A DNA stretch of 45,188 nucleotides from Stentor coeruleus (GCA_001970955.1 MPUH01000576.1:1-45188), one strand, 5' to 3'. Counted from the first letter of the stretch, positions 9,827-19,885 are shown. The notes: generated from the sequence alone by a model not told the origin. Program-made: numbers and translations.

Positions 9827-11989
9827 TTATGCATCAATACTCAAATCAATAGTGTCCTCATGATTTCTCCTAGCTGCATAAAAGCTCGCATCAGTCTGAA
9901 TGAACTCTTCAGAACTAGATTCTTCCAACCTTTCTATAGGTTCAATTCCCATCATAGCCCACATTTTATGATAACTCTTACCACTATCATTACTTATTTC
10001 CTGAATTTGTTTATAATTCAATCTTACTTGAAGTTCTTTAACTGTATCTATAGCTTGTAAATAAAACTTTTCCAATGCTTCAATTTTACATAAAGGGAAT
10101 TTCTCAACACCTTCTTGATTCTCAAGTATTTTTAATTTCATATCAAGATACTTACGAAATGCTTTTTCTTTATCAAACTTTTGTTTATACTTCTGAGCCT
10201 TATCCGAAATCTGTCTAGAAAGTTCAATCGCTTTCTTAAGTTCATTTTTCAACTACATAACCTTTACATTTACTTTAGAATCTATAAGAAACTGTTTACT
10301 TTCCATCAAATTCTGTATATTCTTATCTTTTTCTTTAAAAATCGCATTCATCATCTTCATCCTTTCTATAGCCAGCACACCCTTAGAATCAAATTTCACT
10401 ATTTTTTCCTCAACTTTAAAATCTTTACTTTCCCCAATAAGCCTTTTATCTATATTCAATATCCCTGATGTAATACTCCAAACATTTTCATATACTTTTT
10501 TACTATGTTCTTTTGATGTTTTATTCAATATCATATGTGTAAGTTTTAATATCCTTTCTTCAAGTTGTTTTTGCATTGTTTCCATTTCTTCAGCTTTAAG
10601 TTTCCCATTATCTTGAGCAAGTTGGATTTGTTGTCTTAATACATCAATATCCCTTTGATATGCTTGAAGGATTTCAGCATTTTTATTATTACGAATATTC
10701 GCTTCAACTCTATTTGTTATAGTCCTTGCTGTACCACCAAAACGCAAGGTACTTAAAGTCATTTCGAATTGGGCTAAAGTTGGTGTTCCTGTGCAGATAA
10801 TACAAGTTAAAGAGTTACCTCCAAGAGATGATCTAAGGATTTTTGTTAGGTTTGAGTTTCTATATGGGATATGCATATCATTTTTAGCTGTATTTTTTTC
10901 AGAAAGTCGGTTGATTACTTGACATAAATAAAAAAGACTAGTATTGATATGTTTACCTTCATTAAGAAGGGTATCAAGATTATTTGATGATTTCATACGT
11001 GATGATCTAGGACGACCTTCAGGAGGTTTACTACTAGGAGGTTTTGAAAGCATAGGTGTATCTTGGAGGTTACTAACACGTTCAGAACCAGCGAGGTCAA
11101 CAAAATTCAAAACACTTTCGGTTGTAATGCTACTTTCTTCTTCATCTTGGGTGTCAAGAACTCTAACACTAGTGACATTGAGTCTAAAAATTGTATGGGA
11201 CCTTGAACTGTTATGGTTCATTGATGTTACAGCGTATTTCCTATTAGCTTCACCTTTTTCTATAAAAGTTAACACTTCAACTATTGACCCTACAACATGT
11301 TCACTAAGCCCTTTAACATAAAACCCTCTAGCAGGGTCTTCATTTACTGATAAAACTTCGTTTTTAAACCCCCCAGTCTCACTTATAAGATCATAAACTT
11401 GTTCATTATAAATTTCTAAATAACTACACGTCAGATAATAAGTTTTTTCATTAGAAACACTAACAGTTTCAAAAAGATCCTCTAAGGCAAATATAATAAT
11501 TCCTTTTTCTTTAGGTAGTTCTAATTTCGACTGACGAGGACTTGCCATATCTTTTACTATTGGTTTCATTTGTCTAAAAGGTGATACTGATCTACGTTCT
11601 TTTCGTATTGGTTTAGATATTGGTTCATGATCTGCACCTTCACTTCCCATCATAGTATAAGTTTTCCCACTACCAGTTTGCCCATATGCGAAAATCGTCC
11701 CATTATACCCATCCAAACTTGCCCTGACAACTCTTTTAGCAACAGTTTCATATACAAGTAAATTAGAATCCTTTGATGTAAAACAATAGTCTATATAAGA
11801 AATACTGTAATTATAGCATTTTGGAGCACCTGTGAGCTTTTTGGATTCTTGGAAAACTTGGGCCCATTCTTGCTTGAGGACGACTGAGTTTTTATTGACT
11901 TGCCATATATTGTTTTCGTTTTCATCGATTTCTCGCATGTTTAAAGGCCGAAACCTCAGCGAGACATGGATGTTTTCATTCCTTGACAT
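9827..11989 (-). CDS. Kinesin motor protein with N-terminal motor and coiled-coil tail
   Basis: A 15-nt intron (10253-10267) joins two frames into a 715-residue kinesin starting MSRNENIHVSLRFRPLN. Motor motifs: P-loop GQTGSGKT (103-110), switch I NHNSSRSH (258-265), switch II DLAGSE (298-303), and microtubule-binding YRNSNLTKILRSSLGG (376-391). There are two lineage-type insertions: about 45 Ser/Lys/Pro-rich residues after YTMMG (117-161), and about 35 residues in loop 11 after switch II (306-343). The neck and tail are coiled coil (about 430-600). The N-terminal motor and coil fit a plus-end-directed kinesin, possibly kinesin-7-like, but the subfamily is uncertain. It lies 49 bp downstream of the NEK-IFT57 gene on the same strand. 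Confidence 0.93.
10253..10267 (-). other. 15-nt intron of the kinesin gene
   Basis: Sense sequence GTAAAGGTTATGTAG, A at position 10, phase 0. It removes an in-frame TAG and adds a 141-residue C-terminal exon that continues the coiled coil. Confidence 0.88.
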
Positions 11990-12038
11990 TTTTATTCACT
12001 AGTAAAAGATAATAGTTTAAGATATATAATACTCAAGA

Positions 12039-14024
12039 TTAGATTTTGAAGGATTTCTCGTTAAGATAGTGATCTTTAGCATGACGAGCGATGCTGATCT
12101 GCATTTCTAAAGAGAAAAGATCTTTTTTCAGAGTTGTGTGAGCTTTTTTCAATGGTCCTAAAGGGTTTGTCGAAATACTTGATGGGTTGGAGTTTAGCAA
12201 GTCAAGTTTTTCTTCAATTTTCTCGCTTGTAGACAGAAGATTGTTTATATTGGTTTGTTTTTTGTTGCAGAAATCTTTGATTTGGAGCTTTTGATCAGCG
12301 AGTTCTCTAGCTTTTGTCAATTCGTTTTGGTATTCGCGGTTGAGTCTTTTTTCAAAGTTCTGGATCCGATCAAGTGAGTTTTCAAGCTCTTCACTTTTGT
12401 TTATTAAGAATTTCTCACTTTTGGCCTGCCAGAAGTCTTTGATGTTTTTGTAGATTTCTTTAATTTTGCTTCTAAAAACTTCTCTGTTATCATCTTCTAA
12501 TTCAAAATTGTCTTGAATGTCTAACTTTTTTTGAACCCTTAAACACTCAGCCTTCCAATCCTCAGGATCAATAGTATTAATCTCAATATCTTCCTTCTCT
12601 TCTCTATAATCATCCTTTTTTTCAACCACAACTTCTTCAACATCCTCATCCTCATATGTATCTTCAAAATAATCCATCCCAGCCTTAATTTCTTCATAAA
12701 ACTCCATAGGTTCTGGAGGGTCTCCATAACACTCTACACCATTTTCAATAACAATCGGTAAGTTAAACTTATAATCTTGTCTTATAAGTTCTTTGTTTAA
12801 TAAATCATTTACAACATAACATACAGATTCTCCAAAACCATTTTTTAAAGACTCGATAGAAAAAAAATCTGGAATTTTTACCCCAAAAGCTTTGATATCA
12901 GCAACCAAATTTGACACAACTTTTTCTGGGTTTATTTTTTTAGATAAATAAGTTAATGGTTTTGGTTGTTTTAATGACATAAGCCAATGAGATATATCTG
13001 AAAAGCAACGTAATTGTTCAGTTTTATCGATTTCATGAGAAAAATATACTTTGTTTAAAGGTCCTCGACTAGTTGGTATACAAAAATTCTGCTCGTAATT
13101 GAGGAGTTTAAGTTTTTCATGTATGTCGTCCATAACTAAAAATTGGTCAACGCGTGATTTTTTTGCTGTAGCTTTTAATTGTATTTCACAAAGCTCGACA
13201 ATTTGATCGACAGAAAAACGGTTTTGTGGGAGAATCTGGATCATTGAATTTACAGTCTGTCTTAATTCATCACTATATTTATTAGGCAAAGGGGGAAACT
13301 CACCTTTGTTTATTGTTTGAAACAAGTCATAAAGGCTCATTTTCTCATCTTCTTTTTTAAAAGGTGATCTTAAACATGCTAGTTCATATATAACACATCC
13401 TAAGCTCCAAACATCAGACTTCCAATCGTATCCATTTCCTTTGAGTACTTCAGGCGACATATAAAGAGGAGTCCCTACACGTGAAAATGCTTCAATTGTC
13501 TGACTGGACATGAACCGCCCTAAGCCCAAATCACCAAGTTTGACATTCCCATCAGATACTATAAAAATATTCGCAGGTTTAAGGTCCCTATGCATAATTC
13601 TTTTTTCTTGCATATGTTTTAAAGCTGAACCTATTTGATATAAGTATTCCCATATACGTCTTTCGTCTATACTAAGATCTTCAGCTATGCATTTTTTTAT
13701 GAGTTTTTTCAAATCTCCTCTCTCAGCCCATTCAATCGCAATAAACAACTGATTTCCTTCAATAAAAGAGTCTAGGTATTTTATTATATTTGGGTGGTCA
13801 AGAGATTCAAGTAAACGGACTTCTTTTAAGCACTTTTCTCTTTGTTTGGGGTCCATCATGTCAAAAATCTAATTGAAACTTACTTTAATCATCTTCAATG
13901 CTACTAGGGAACTATCAACCAACTGCTCTGCCTTGTAAACTACTGAAAACTTCCCTTGGCCGATTGGTTTTTGGACCTTAAGACCTCGAATCACTTTACC
14001 TGAAATGTCTTGATCATCAATCAT
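12039..14024 (-). CDS. NEK6/7-type kinase fused to an IFT57 domain
   Basis: A 15-nt intron (13869-13883) adds the true N-terminus, giving 656 residues from ATG 14024. Residues about 20-275 are a NEK kinase: GQGKFSVVY loop (23-30), Lys44 in VALK, HRDLKPAN (140-147), DLG (160-162), a GRFMSSQT activation segment typical of NEK6/7, and SPE. All catalytic residues are present. From residue 293 (MDDIHEKLKLLNYEQNFC) the frame continues into an IFT57-like region: FGVKIPDF, LKNGFGESVCYVVNDLL, an acidic linker, then a C-terminal coiled coil ending MQISIARHAKDHYL. IFT57 is an IFT-B subunit, and several NEKs regulate cilia. No stop or intron separates the halves. An internal Met (13131-13133) could in principle start a separate 364-residue IFT57, but the kinase would then have no stop of its own. 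Confidence 0.88.
13869..13883 (-). other. 15-nt intron of the NEK-IFT57 gene
   Basis: Sense sequence GTAAGTTTCAATTAG, A at position 10, phase 0. It removes an in-frame TAG and joins the glycine loop and catalytic Lys (first 47 residues) to the rest of the kinase. Confidence 0.9.
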
Positions 14025-14474
14025 GGTATGTGATTAATTTAATATTCTTGCTAGAGTTTAGCATGGATTTTGATAAACAGTTATTTATATGAATTATGAT
14101 TTTATTACTTATGAAGGTGTAAAGAGTCTGTTTAAAGAATTTTAAATTTCGAGTGGTTGGGGGTTTATGATTTTTTGAGTTTGAAGTTTATGATATATGG
14201 GATGATGTATACTGTTTTTAAGTTGATTTTAGTTTATTTTTTAAAGAGATTTTGTCCTAGAATTAGTGGAATGATTAAATGAAATAATTGAATGAAATAT
14301 TTTTTTAAGAGTTGGAGAATTGTGGATTTTATTAAGAAAAGGGTAGACTGTAGTTATAAATTCCTCATTTTACCTTAAAACTTCCTTAACATTAATTTTC
14401 CAAATCCAAAAACTGACCTTCAAAACCTATCTATCAAAATAACTATCAAAAAATGTAATTTTCTTATAAATAAA
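14025..14474. promoter_or_regulatory. Divergent 450-bp region between NEK-IFT57 and LC1
   Basis: The starts of the NEK-IFT57 gene (leftward) and the dynein LC1 gene (rightward) face away from each other across 450 bp. Base composition switches from C-poor to G-poor on the + strand near 14350, which probably marks where the two 5' flanks meet. Shared control of two ciliary genes is a reasonable inference. I cannot identify a binding site for a ciliary regulator. Confidence 0.45.
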
Positions 14475-15050
14475 ATGGCTATAGGCTGTGCAAAAGCTAT
14501 CCAAGACTGGGAAGCCAAGAAAAGTGCGCGAGCTTCCGAAGCAACAGAAATCCGTCTCTGCGCCTGGAACCCTCCAATAAACAAAATGGATCAAGGGCTT
14601 AATCAATTAACCAGTTGCACAAAACTATCCCTTTCAACAAACTCCCTCGATAAAATCATGAACCTTTCAAACCTAAAAAACCTTAAAATTCTCTCTTTAG
14701 GCCGTAATATTATAAGAAAAATCACAGGCTTAGATGAAGTTGGAGCAACTCTAGAACAGCTTTGGATTTCCTACAATCTTATTGAAAAACTCGATGGTAT
14801 CCAAAGCTGTGTTCGATTAAACACTTTGTTTATTTCCAACAACAAAATCAAAAACTGGGAAGAAGTCAGTAGATTAAATCAATTAGGAAGTCTTAAAAAC
14901 CTTTTACTAGCAGGAAATCCTATATATGAAGGGTATACAAAAGAAGATGTAAAGCCTCAAGTCATAAGAAGATGTGGGCAAATCGATGTTCTAGACGGGA
15001 CAATCGTCTCTGACCAAGTACGCAAGCTTGCAGAAGAGATGAAAGATTAA
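14475..15050 (+). CDS. DNAL1: Outer-arm dynein light chain 1 (LC1), leucine-rich repeat
   Basis: A 191-residue protein matching axonemal dynein light chain 1 along its whole length, close to the usual size (about 190). It has the N-terminal AIQDWEAKK segment, then SDS22-type leucine-rich repeats (CTKLSLSTNSLDKI, LKILSLGRNIIRKI, LEQLWISYNLIEKL, LNTLFISNNKIKNW) and the LR cap LLAGNPIYEG ending in a conserved VLDGT. LC1 binds the motor domain or microtubule-binding domain of an outer-arm dynein heavy chain in the ciliary axoneme and tunes beating. It is divergent from NEK-IFT57 and converges on the E2 gene with only 42 bp between stops. Confidence 0.95.
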   Translation: MAIGCAKAIQDWEAKKSARASEATEIRLCAWNPPINKMDQGLNQLTSCTKLSLSTNSLDKIMNLSNLKNLKILSLGRNIIRKITGLDEVGATLEQLWISYNLIEKLDGIQSCVRLNTLFISNNKIKNWEEVSRLNQLGSLKNLLLAGNPIYEGYTKEDVKPQVIRRCGQIDVLDGTIVSDQVRKLAEEMKD

Positions 15051-15092
15051 ATAATAACCTTATAAAATCAAAGTTTATTATCTAAACCTAAT

Positions 15093-15545
15093 TTAGCACT
15101 TTTCATCTTCAAAAATCCAATTAAAACTCTTAGGACTTCTACCATTAGCATAAGATGAGAACTGAGCATCATTCTTTGGACGTGATTTATGTGTTGCACT
15201 AGACAACATACTTTGAATACTTAATACAACAGAAGAAACTCTCATACTAGGTGACCATTCATCATATAATATTGATAAACATATATACCCATTAGAATAA
15301 ACATGCTCATGCTCTGGATACCTTCCTAAAAATATAACCTCAGGAGATTCGATTGGATAATTAGGATTGAATTTGAATTGCAATGTATATGGCTCACCAG
15401 CAAATATAGTACCTTGGGCACCAACAAAACTTACTTCCCATGTCATCATTGAATCATCTTTGATTCTAACCTGGAACATCTCTGTGTAACTTTTTGTCAT
15501 TTCCTCATACTCTCTTTGAAGTCTTTTCTGAGCTCTACTTAGCAT
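15093..15545 (-). CDS. UBE2W: UBE2W-like ubiquitin-conjugating enzyme
   Basis: A 150-residue E2 of normal length for UBE2W. It has the N-terminal helix AQKRLQREYEEM, the active-site stretch HVYSNGYICLSIL with Cys89, WSPSMRVSSVVLSIQSML, and an atypical C-terminus ending NWIFEDEKC. Cys89 accepts ubiquitin from E1. UBE2W enzymes transfer it preferentially to the alpha-amino group of disordered protein N-termini. The tripeptide before the VYSNG segment reads HEH where the family usually has HPH, so the HPN-type proline is absent. A TTAGGGTT element lies about 222 bp upstream of the start. Confidence 0.92.
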   Translation of the reverse strand: MLSRAQKRLQREYEEMTKSYTEMFQVRIKDDSMMTWEVSFVGAQGTIFAGEPYTLQFKFNPNYPIESPEVIFLGRYPEHEHVYSNGYICLSILYDEWSPSMRVSSVVLSIQSMLSSATHKSRPKNDAQFSSYANGRSPKSFNWIFEDEKC

Positions 15546-16038
15546 ATTATTATATCAAATTATGCTAAAAATATCTAATTTATATTAGTTTAGGCTATAA
15601 TTTTTTGTTTATTGGTGTTTTTGTAAATGTATCTTGTTAGAATACTAGCTTTGTTGTTCATTTTAATATTTTGGATTTGATTGATTTTAGGTAATGGACT
15701 GAAAAGTATTTAATGCTTTGTTTTGTTCAGACCATGAGTTCATTTAGATATTAGAAGAGGAAGAAATTAGGGTTTTAGAGTATTGAAATAGATTGAAATG
15801 ATGATTTAATTGATAAAAATGGATTTTTTTGGAGAAAGCTTGAGATGATGATTTTTGATTTAAAGCTTTTAATCATGATTTTCATTATTTTTATATTAAT
15901 CATTAGCACATCAAACCCTTTTTCTATCAAATATAATAAAAAAGCATTATTTTATACAATAACTATAAAAGCATCACAATTTAAACTGAAAACCCATACC
16001 TAAACAACTCAAACTAGCATTACTTAACAACTAACTAA
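15546..16038. other. Intergenic, 5' flank of E2 and 3' flank of next gene
   Basis: 15546-15870 is C-poor on + and carries TTAGGGTT at 15767-15774. From about 15900 it turns G-poor. No RNA gene or ORF is seen. Confidence 0.4.
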
Positions 16039-18375
16039 TTATAAAAATTTATCAGCTGGAACATGAATCACAAACAACGGTACTTCAAGATCCTCATCAA
16101 GTTTATGATGTATCATACCAAACACAAACTCCGTTTTGATTATCAGCCCTGAATCTTTCACTATCTGCGACTGACTAGCAATATTCAATTCCTGAAACCT
16201 AGGTAAAAAACTTCCTATAGGATGTAACGCAGAATGCACTTTAAATCTAAAACTTTCTATACAAGCTGTAATGTTTTTTTTACCATCAATAACACTACCA
16301 ACAACTCCATGAACCAAATTTTCCCTTTCAACACAAAAGCTTGGAATCCATATTTCTTCACTTTCCCCAACTTTTTCAATACCTTTCAATAATGTTTTGA
16401 TAAAATTAAAAAGCCCAGGACGATTTTCAGATGGTATAATAAAAACACTATATTGTGGATCTTCAGTTGAGATTATATAAATAATAAATGTTGAACTTTT
16501 CATTATTGTTACTTGGGATATGATTTTTGTATATGAACGATTTTGAAAGGTTGAAGGAAGATATTTTGGCCATGAAAGACCTAGGGCTGAACAAGAGACT
16601 GATGTTTCTAAACCATCTTTTAGACCTGATGCTGTAAGTTTGACGCTGTTAAGATCTTTCATTGCGTTTTCTAATTTCATATCTTTGCGGAAACGGAAGG
16701 CAGGAGGGATTCCTAGCATTTTGGAGATGAGGCTTTGGAATTCAGTTAGACTTGAACTACCTAAAGCTTTTATAGCACAACTTACACCTACAATACTGCA
16801 GTAATCAAGTTCAGATTCTTTATTATCAGTTATTTCATCTGTTTGTATAGTGCAAGCATAAGCCATTTCAATACAATCATCAAATATTGAAAACCCAGTC
16901 CTTTCACAAACACTTGTATCAGGCCTTCTAAGTCCAAGAAGCTGTACAGGTATTTCATTTACTGTGTATATCATCTGTTTCCATCTAAATCCAGCCTTAT
17001 CAAAATATTGTTTTATAGACTTATCAGCTTCATACTTCCCTTGTTCTGTAATTTTCGAAATAATCCCAATCCTGATTTCCACACAATCATAGTTTTTCCA
17101 TATATGGCCAATTAACAATTCTAATAATTTCTCAATCATATCATGTTGAAGGACAGAAAAATGAGAAATATAAAGTCTTTTATGCATTGATTTTTGATTT
17201 TCTAAGTTTAAAGTCACAAGACCAACGTTTTCATTACCAATCCTAGCCCAAAGAAAAGCTGGAAATCGCATGTTGAGAGAGTTTGTGAAAGTGTTTTCAG
17301 GTTTTCCCATACTTTCTTGCATGCTTTCAGGTACAAGTAGTGAGTATTGAAGTATTTGTTCTTCAATATCTCCTAGTATTGGTTCTAAGGTTAATTGTTT
17401 AGTTTCTTCTTTGTGGAAAAGTCTGCTGCTTCGACATTCGTTAAGCCTTCGTGGGGTGTCAGGGACTTGTGGATGAATAACTTCTCCCATGCCTGATGCT
17501 TTAAGGATTTCTTCAGCGTCTTTAACTTTTTTTAATGTCCCACCATCTATAGGTAACTCAATACGTCGCCCATCTTTTCTCATGTGTATGAAAAAAGGGT
17601 CATTTTCAAGTAGGTCGATAAAAGTCCCAATTGGGGTTGTATTAAGTACTCTTATATCATTCTGCATTTTTATCAAATAATTCCCTTCTTCCCACATAAA
17701 CTCCACAACACCAATCTCAGGGTCAAACTCAGCCATGCGTTTTTTCCACAGTTCAATTGTTTCAACCACTTGCAAAGACAAACTCCTAAGGTTCATTAAA
17801 CTTTCTACACAACTATGCTTTATAGAGTTAGTCGGTACATCAATAGTCTTAGCAAAATCCATAAACTCCTTTATAAACTCTTCCCTTTTCTTCACAGCCC
17901 TCAATGCATTCTGTGTCTGGTTTTTATCAGTTTTCAAGCTTTCAACCTCTTTAACTAAAACTGAAGACTTTTCTTTAGCTGGAAGTTTACTTATAGCTTG
18001 TAAAAATACATCTCTTTGTCCTTGAGGAATATTTTTAAGATTCCATGTTGAAACTAAATTGCTGGTTAGTTTGTTTACTATTTGATTTGGGACTACAGGA
18101 GGTTTAGCAAAACCTTTAACTGATACGCATTTAGCTAGATCAGTTACTGAAGGCTTTTTAACCTTTTTTACTGCTCGTTCAGGAAGGAGGACTATTTTCT
18201 TACGAGTCTTACGGAATTTTCCTGGGTCTATGTGCCTATCTTGCATAGCGTTATACTCAGGGATTTTACCTAAGTGGAAACGATTGTCCCAGGATTGCTC
18301 TCGGACAGGTTTTTCGTTTTGGGATGGTGGACGGAAAGGCCGGGAACCTGGAATACGAACATTAGGGTGTATCAT
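16039..18375 (-). CDS. Large hypothetical protein, possible GNAT-like region
   Basis: A 778-residue protein that I cannot assign to a family. The first 140 residues are basic and Pro-rich (IPGSRPFRPP, KKVKKPSVTD). A helical segment follows (150-230). Residues about 370-490 (FLWARIGNENVGLVTLNL, LYISHFSVLQHDMIEKLLELLIGHIW, then EIRIGI and YFDKAGFRWKQMIY) are laid out like a GNAT acetyltransferase: strand, long helix, strand, then an aromatic strand. I cannot place an acetyl-CoA loop, so this is only a suggestion. The last 250 residues look like a second alpha/beta domain. Single exon, ATG at 18375, with a TTAGGGTT element 143 bp upstream. Its nearest neighbours include several ciliary genes, but nothing in the sequence shows a ciliary role. 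Confidence 0.7.
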   Translation of the reverse strand: MIHPNVRIPGSRPFRPPSQNEKPVREQSWDNRFHLGKIPEYNAMQDRHIDPGKFRKTRKKIVLLPERAVKKVKKPSVTDLAKCVSVKGFAKPPVVPNQIVNKLTSNLVSTWNLKNIPQGQRDVFLQAISKLPAKEKSSVLVKEVESLKTDKNQTQNALRAVKKREEFIKEFMDFAKTIDVPTNSIKHSCVESLMNLRSLSLQVVETIELWKKRMAEFDPEIGVVEFMWEEGNYLIKMQNDIRVLNTTPIGTFIDLLENDPFFIHMRKDGRRIELPIDGGTLKKVKDAEEILKASGMGEVIHPQVPDTPRRLNECRSSRLFHKEETKQLTLEPILGDIEEQILQYSLLVPESMQESMGKPENTFTNSLNMRFPAFLWARIGNENVGLVTLNLENQKSMHKRLYISHFSVLQHDMIEKLLELLIGHIWKNYDCVEIRIGIISKITEQGKYEADKSIKQYFDKAGFRWKQMIYTVNEIPVQLLGLRRPDTSVCERTGFSIFDDCIEMAYACTIQTDEITDNKESELDYCSIVGVSCAIKALGSSSLTEFQSLISKMLGIPPAFRFRKDMKLENAMKDLNSVKLTASGLKDGLETSVSCSALGLSWPKYLPSTFQNRSYTKIISQVTIMKSSTFIIYIISTEDPQYSVFIIPSENRPGLFNFIKTLLKGIEKVGESEEIWIPSFCVERENLVHGVVGSVIDGKKNITACIESFRFKVHSALHPIGSFLPRFQELNIASQSQIVKDSGLIIKTEFVFGMIHHKLDEDLEVPLFVIHVPADKFL

Positions 18376-18713
18376 TTTTATATAATAATAAAAATGCTGG
18401 ATGGATTGTATAAGATTTGAAGAAAGTTTAAAGAGTTTATGCTGAGTTTAGAGGTAAGGGTGTGGGGTTATGGTATTTTTAGTGAAGTTTGTATTTTTTT
18501 TTTTGAAGGGTTTTAATTTAGGGTTTAATATGAGATTAGGTATTGGATATAAAGATTTAGGATTTTTTAGGTTTTTTTTGTTTTTTTAGATTTGAGGGGT
18601 TTGTAAAGGTGTGTGATGAAATTGTGTATATAATAAAGTTAGTAATAAATATAATCTTGGAGTAGAAAAAATAGATATACTATATAGAAAATTATTTAAT
18701 ATAAGGAATAAAG

Positions 18714-18899
18714 TTTAAAGTGAGAAAAGATACAGTAAAGACTTCCTGGACCAAATAAAGAGTCAAATAACCAGCGACAACGAGTGGTTTAATATACCGA
18801 ATCTGCCTAAAGAAAGAGATCGTAAGACAAACAAACCCCGATCGGACAAGGTTTAAACCATGCCACCTTAACTACCACCTATTTTAAACTTTAAAGTGA
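18714..18899. repeat. 10-bp direct repeat flanking the GC-rich island
   Basis: TTTAAAGTGA occurs at 18714-18723 and 18890-18899, in the same orientation, 166 bp apart. It could be a target-site duplication around an inserted retro-copied RNA, a promoter or processing element, or chance in AT-rich DNA. Confidence 0.55.
18724..18889. ncRNA. Candidate structured non-coding RNA
   Basis: About 155 bp that is markedly richer in G and C than any neighbouring non-coding DNA, with no open frame on either strand. It contains short self-complementary parts: AACCA...TGGTT enclosing CGACAACG (about 18770-18790), CCGATCGG, and GGTTTAAACC. A 10-bp direct repeat, TTTAAAGTGA, lies exactly on both sides (18714-18723 and 18890-18899). 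A TTTT on the + strand just right of the block could be a Pol III stop. The strand and RNA class are unknown. It does not match the tRNA, 5S, U1-U6 or SRP landmarks I know. Confidence 0.4.
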
Positions 18900-19219
18900 T
18901 ATGCAAATATAAGCATATGGAAGAAATATAGATTATATATTTTATTATAGTTCATATCATTTATATATTATAACCAAAAAGCATTAAATTAAGGAATGAG
19001 TTCCAATTAGGTGTTGTATCAAGTAAAAGCGTTTTCAACACAAAATAATACACTTTATTCTGATGGCAGAAAAAAAACTAAAAAAAAATAGCTGGACTAA
19101 AGGAAATTCATTTGATATCATAAATAAATCTTGACTTTTGGGTTGATAATCTTTATTAGTGCATAATCATCATAAATCTTAAAATCACATTTTTATGTAA
19201 ATTAAACTTTTGTTTTAAC

Positions 19220-19885
19220 CTAAACTAATTTTATCGGAATAGACTGCTTTACTACTTTTGGAGATAAGCATTGATCTTGATAAGAAATTAATGGGAAAAC
19301 TTTTTGTTTAGTCAAAGATTGAACACTTTTAGGTCTGCATAAAAGGTTATTTTTTACTATATGCATATTATGCTTATAAGTATGATTTGTAATTATTTGG
19401 CTTTGTATATTAGTGTTGTTAGATATAGAAAAGGTATTGAAGTTTAAGCCAGGAATAACTGGATAAATACTTTTGAAAAAGCTTTTACTTGAGGTTTGAC
19501 TTGTTTTTCCATCGATAAAATCAGTTGTTTTAGTTGAGTTAAAAGTTCTGATGTTAGAATTTTTGCTGTTATTATCTTTATTGTTTTTCAAGAGGATTTC
19601 AGTGGATTTTATTTGTGTGTCAGGGTTTTTTATGTATTTTGCCAAGCCTTCAGTTGCAGGTGTTAGCTTGGGAGGTGGTATGTTTTGAGCTTTTAGAGGA
19701 AAATAGGTATCAATTGCTTTACTTATTAGATCGATGTCTTGTGAAAGGTTTTTTATAGTAAGTTTTGGCTTTTGGTCTTCAAACCTGACACTAAGCTGCT
19801 TTTTGATGTCAGTTGTTTTTATTATTGAATTACTTTTCTTTGGACCTGTTTTTACTTTTTTTAAACGAATTATGCCTTGAGACAT
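19220..19885 (-). CDS. Hypothetical basic, low-complexity protein
   Basis: A 221-residue protein rich in Lys, Ser, Asn and Thr with no recognised domain, signal peptide or membrane segment. The first 40 residues are strongly basic (IRLKKVKTGPKKSNS) and may bind nucleic acid or microtubules. The rest looks disordered, with short motifs such as IPPPKLTP. It starts at ATG 19885 and stops at TAG. Even codon use and a single uninterrupted frame support it as a gene; the role is unknown. Confidence 0.6.
   Translation of the reverse strand: MSQGIIRLKKVKTGPKKSNSIIKTTDIKKQLSVRFEDQKPKLTIKNLSQDIDLISKAIDTYFPLKAQNIPPPKLTPATEGLAKYIKNPDTQIKSTEILLKNNKDNNSKNSNIRTFNSTKTTDFIDGKTSQTSSKSFFKSIYPVIPGLNFNTFSISNNTNIQSQIITNHTYKHNMHIVKNNLLCRPKSVQSLTKQKVFPLISYQDQCLSPKVVKQSIPIKLV

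Larger units (their letters stand above)
18376..19219. other. Intergenic containing a GC-rich island
   Basis: 18376-18640 is G-rich and C-poor on +, the 5' flank of the gene ending at 18375, and includes TTAGGGTT at 18518-18525. A GC-rich block follows at about 18736-18890 (listed separately). The rest to 19219 is AT-rich with short A runs near 19068-19090 and no ORF. Confidence 0.45.

Noticed and set aside
17489..18025. Open frames on the + strand opposite the 778-residue gene
   Set aside because: They are antisense shadows with unnatural composition. The same applies to the other reverse-frame ORFs over the helicase, kinesin, Kelch and Cache genes.
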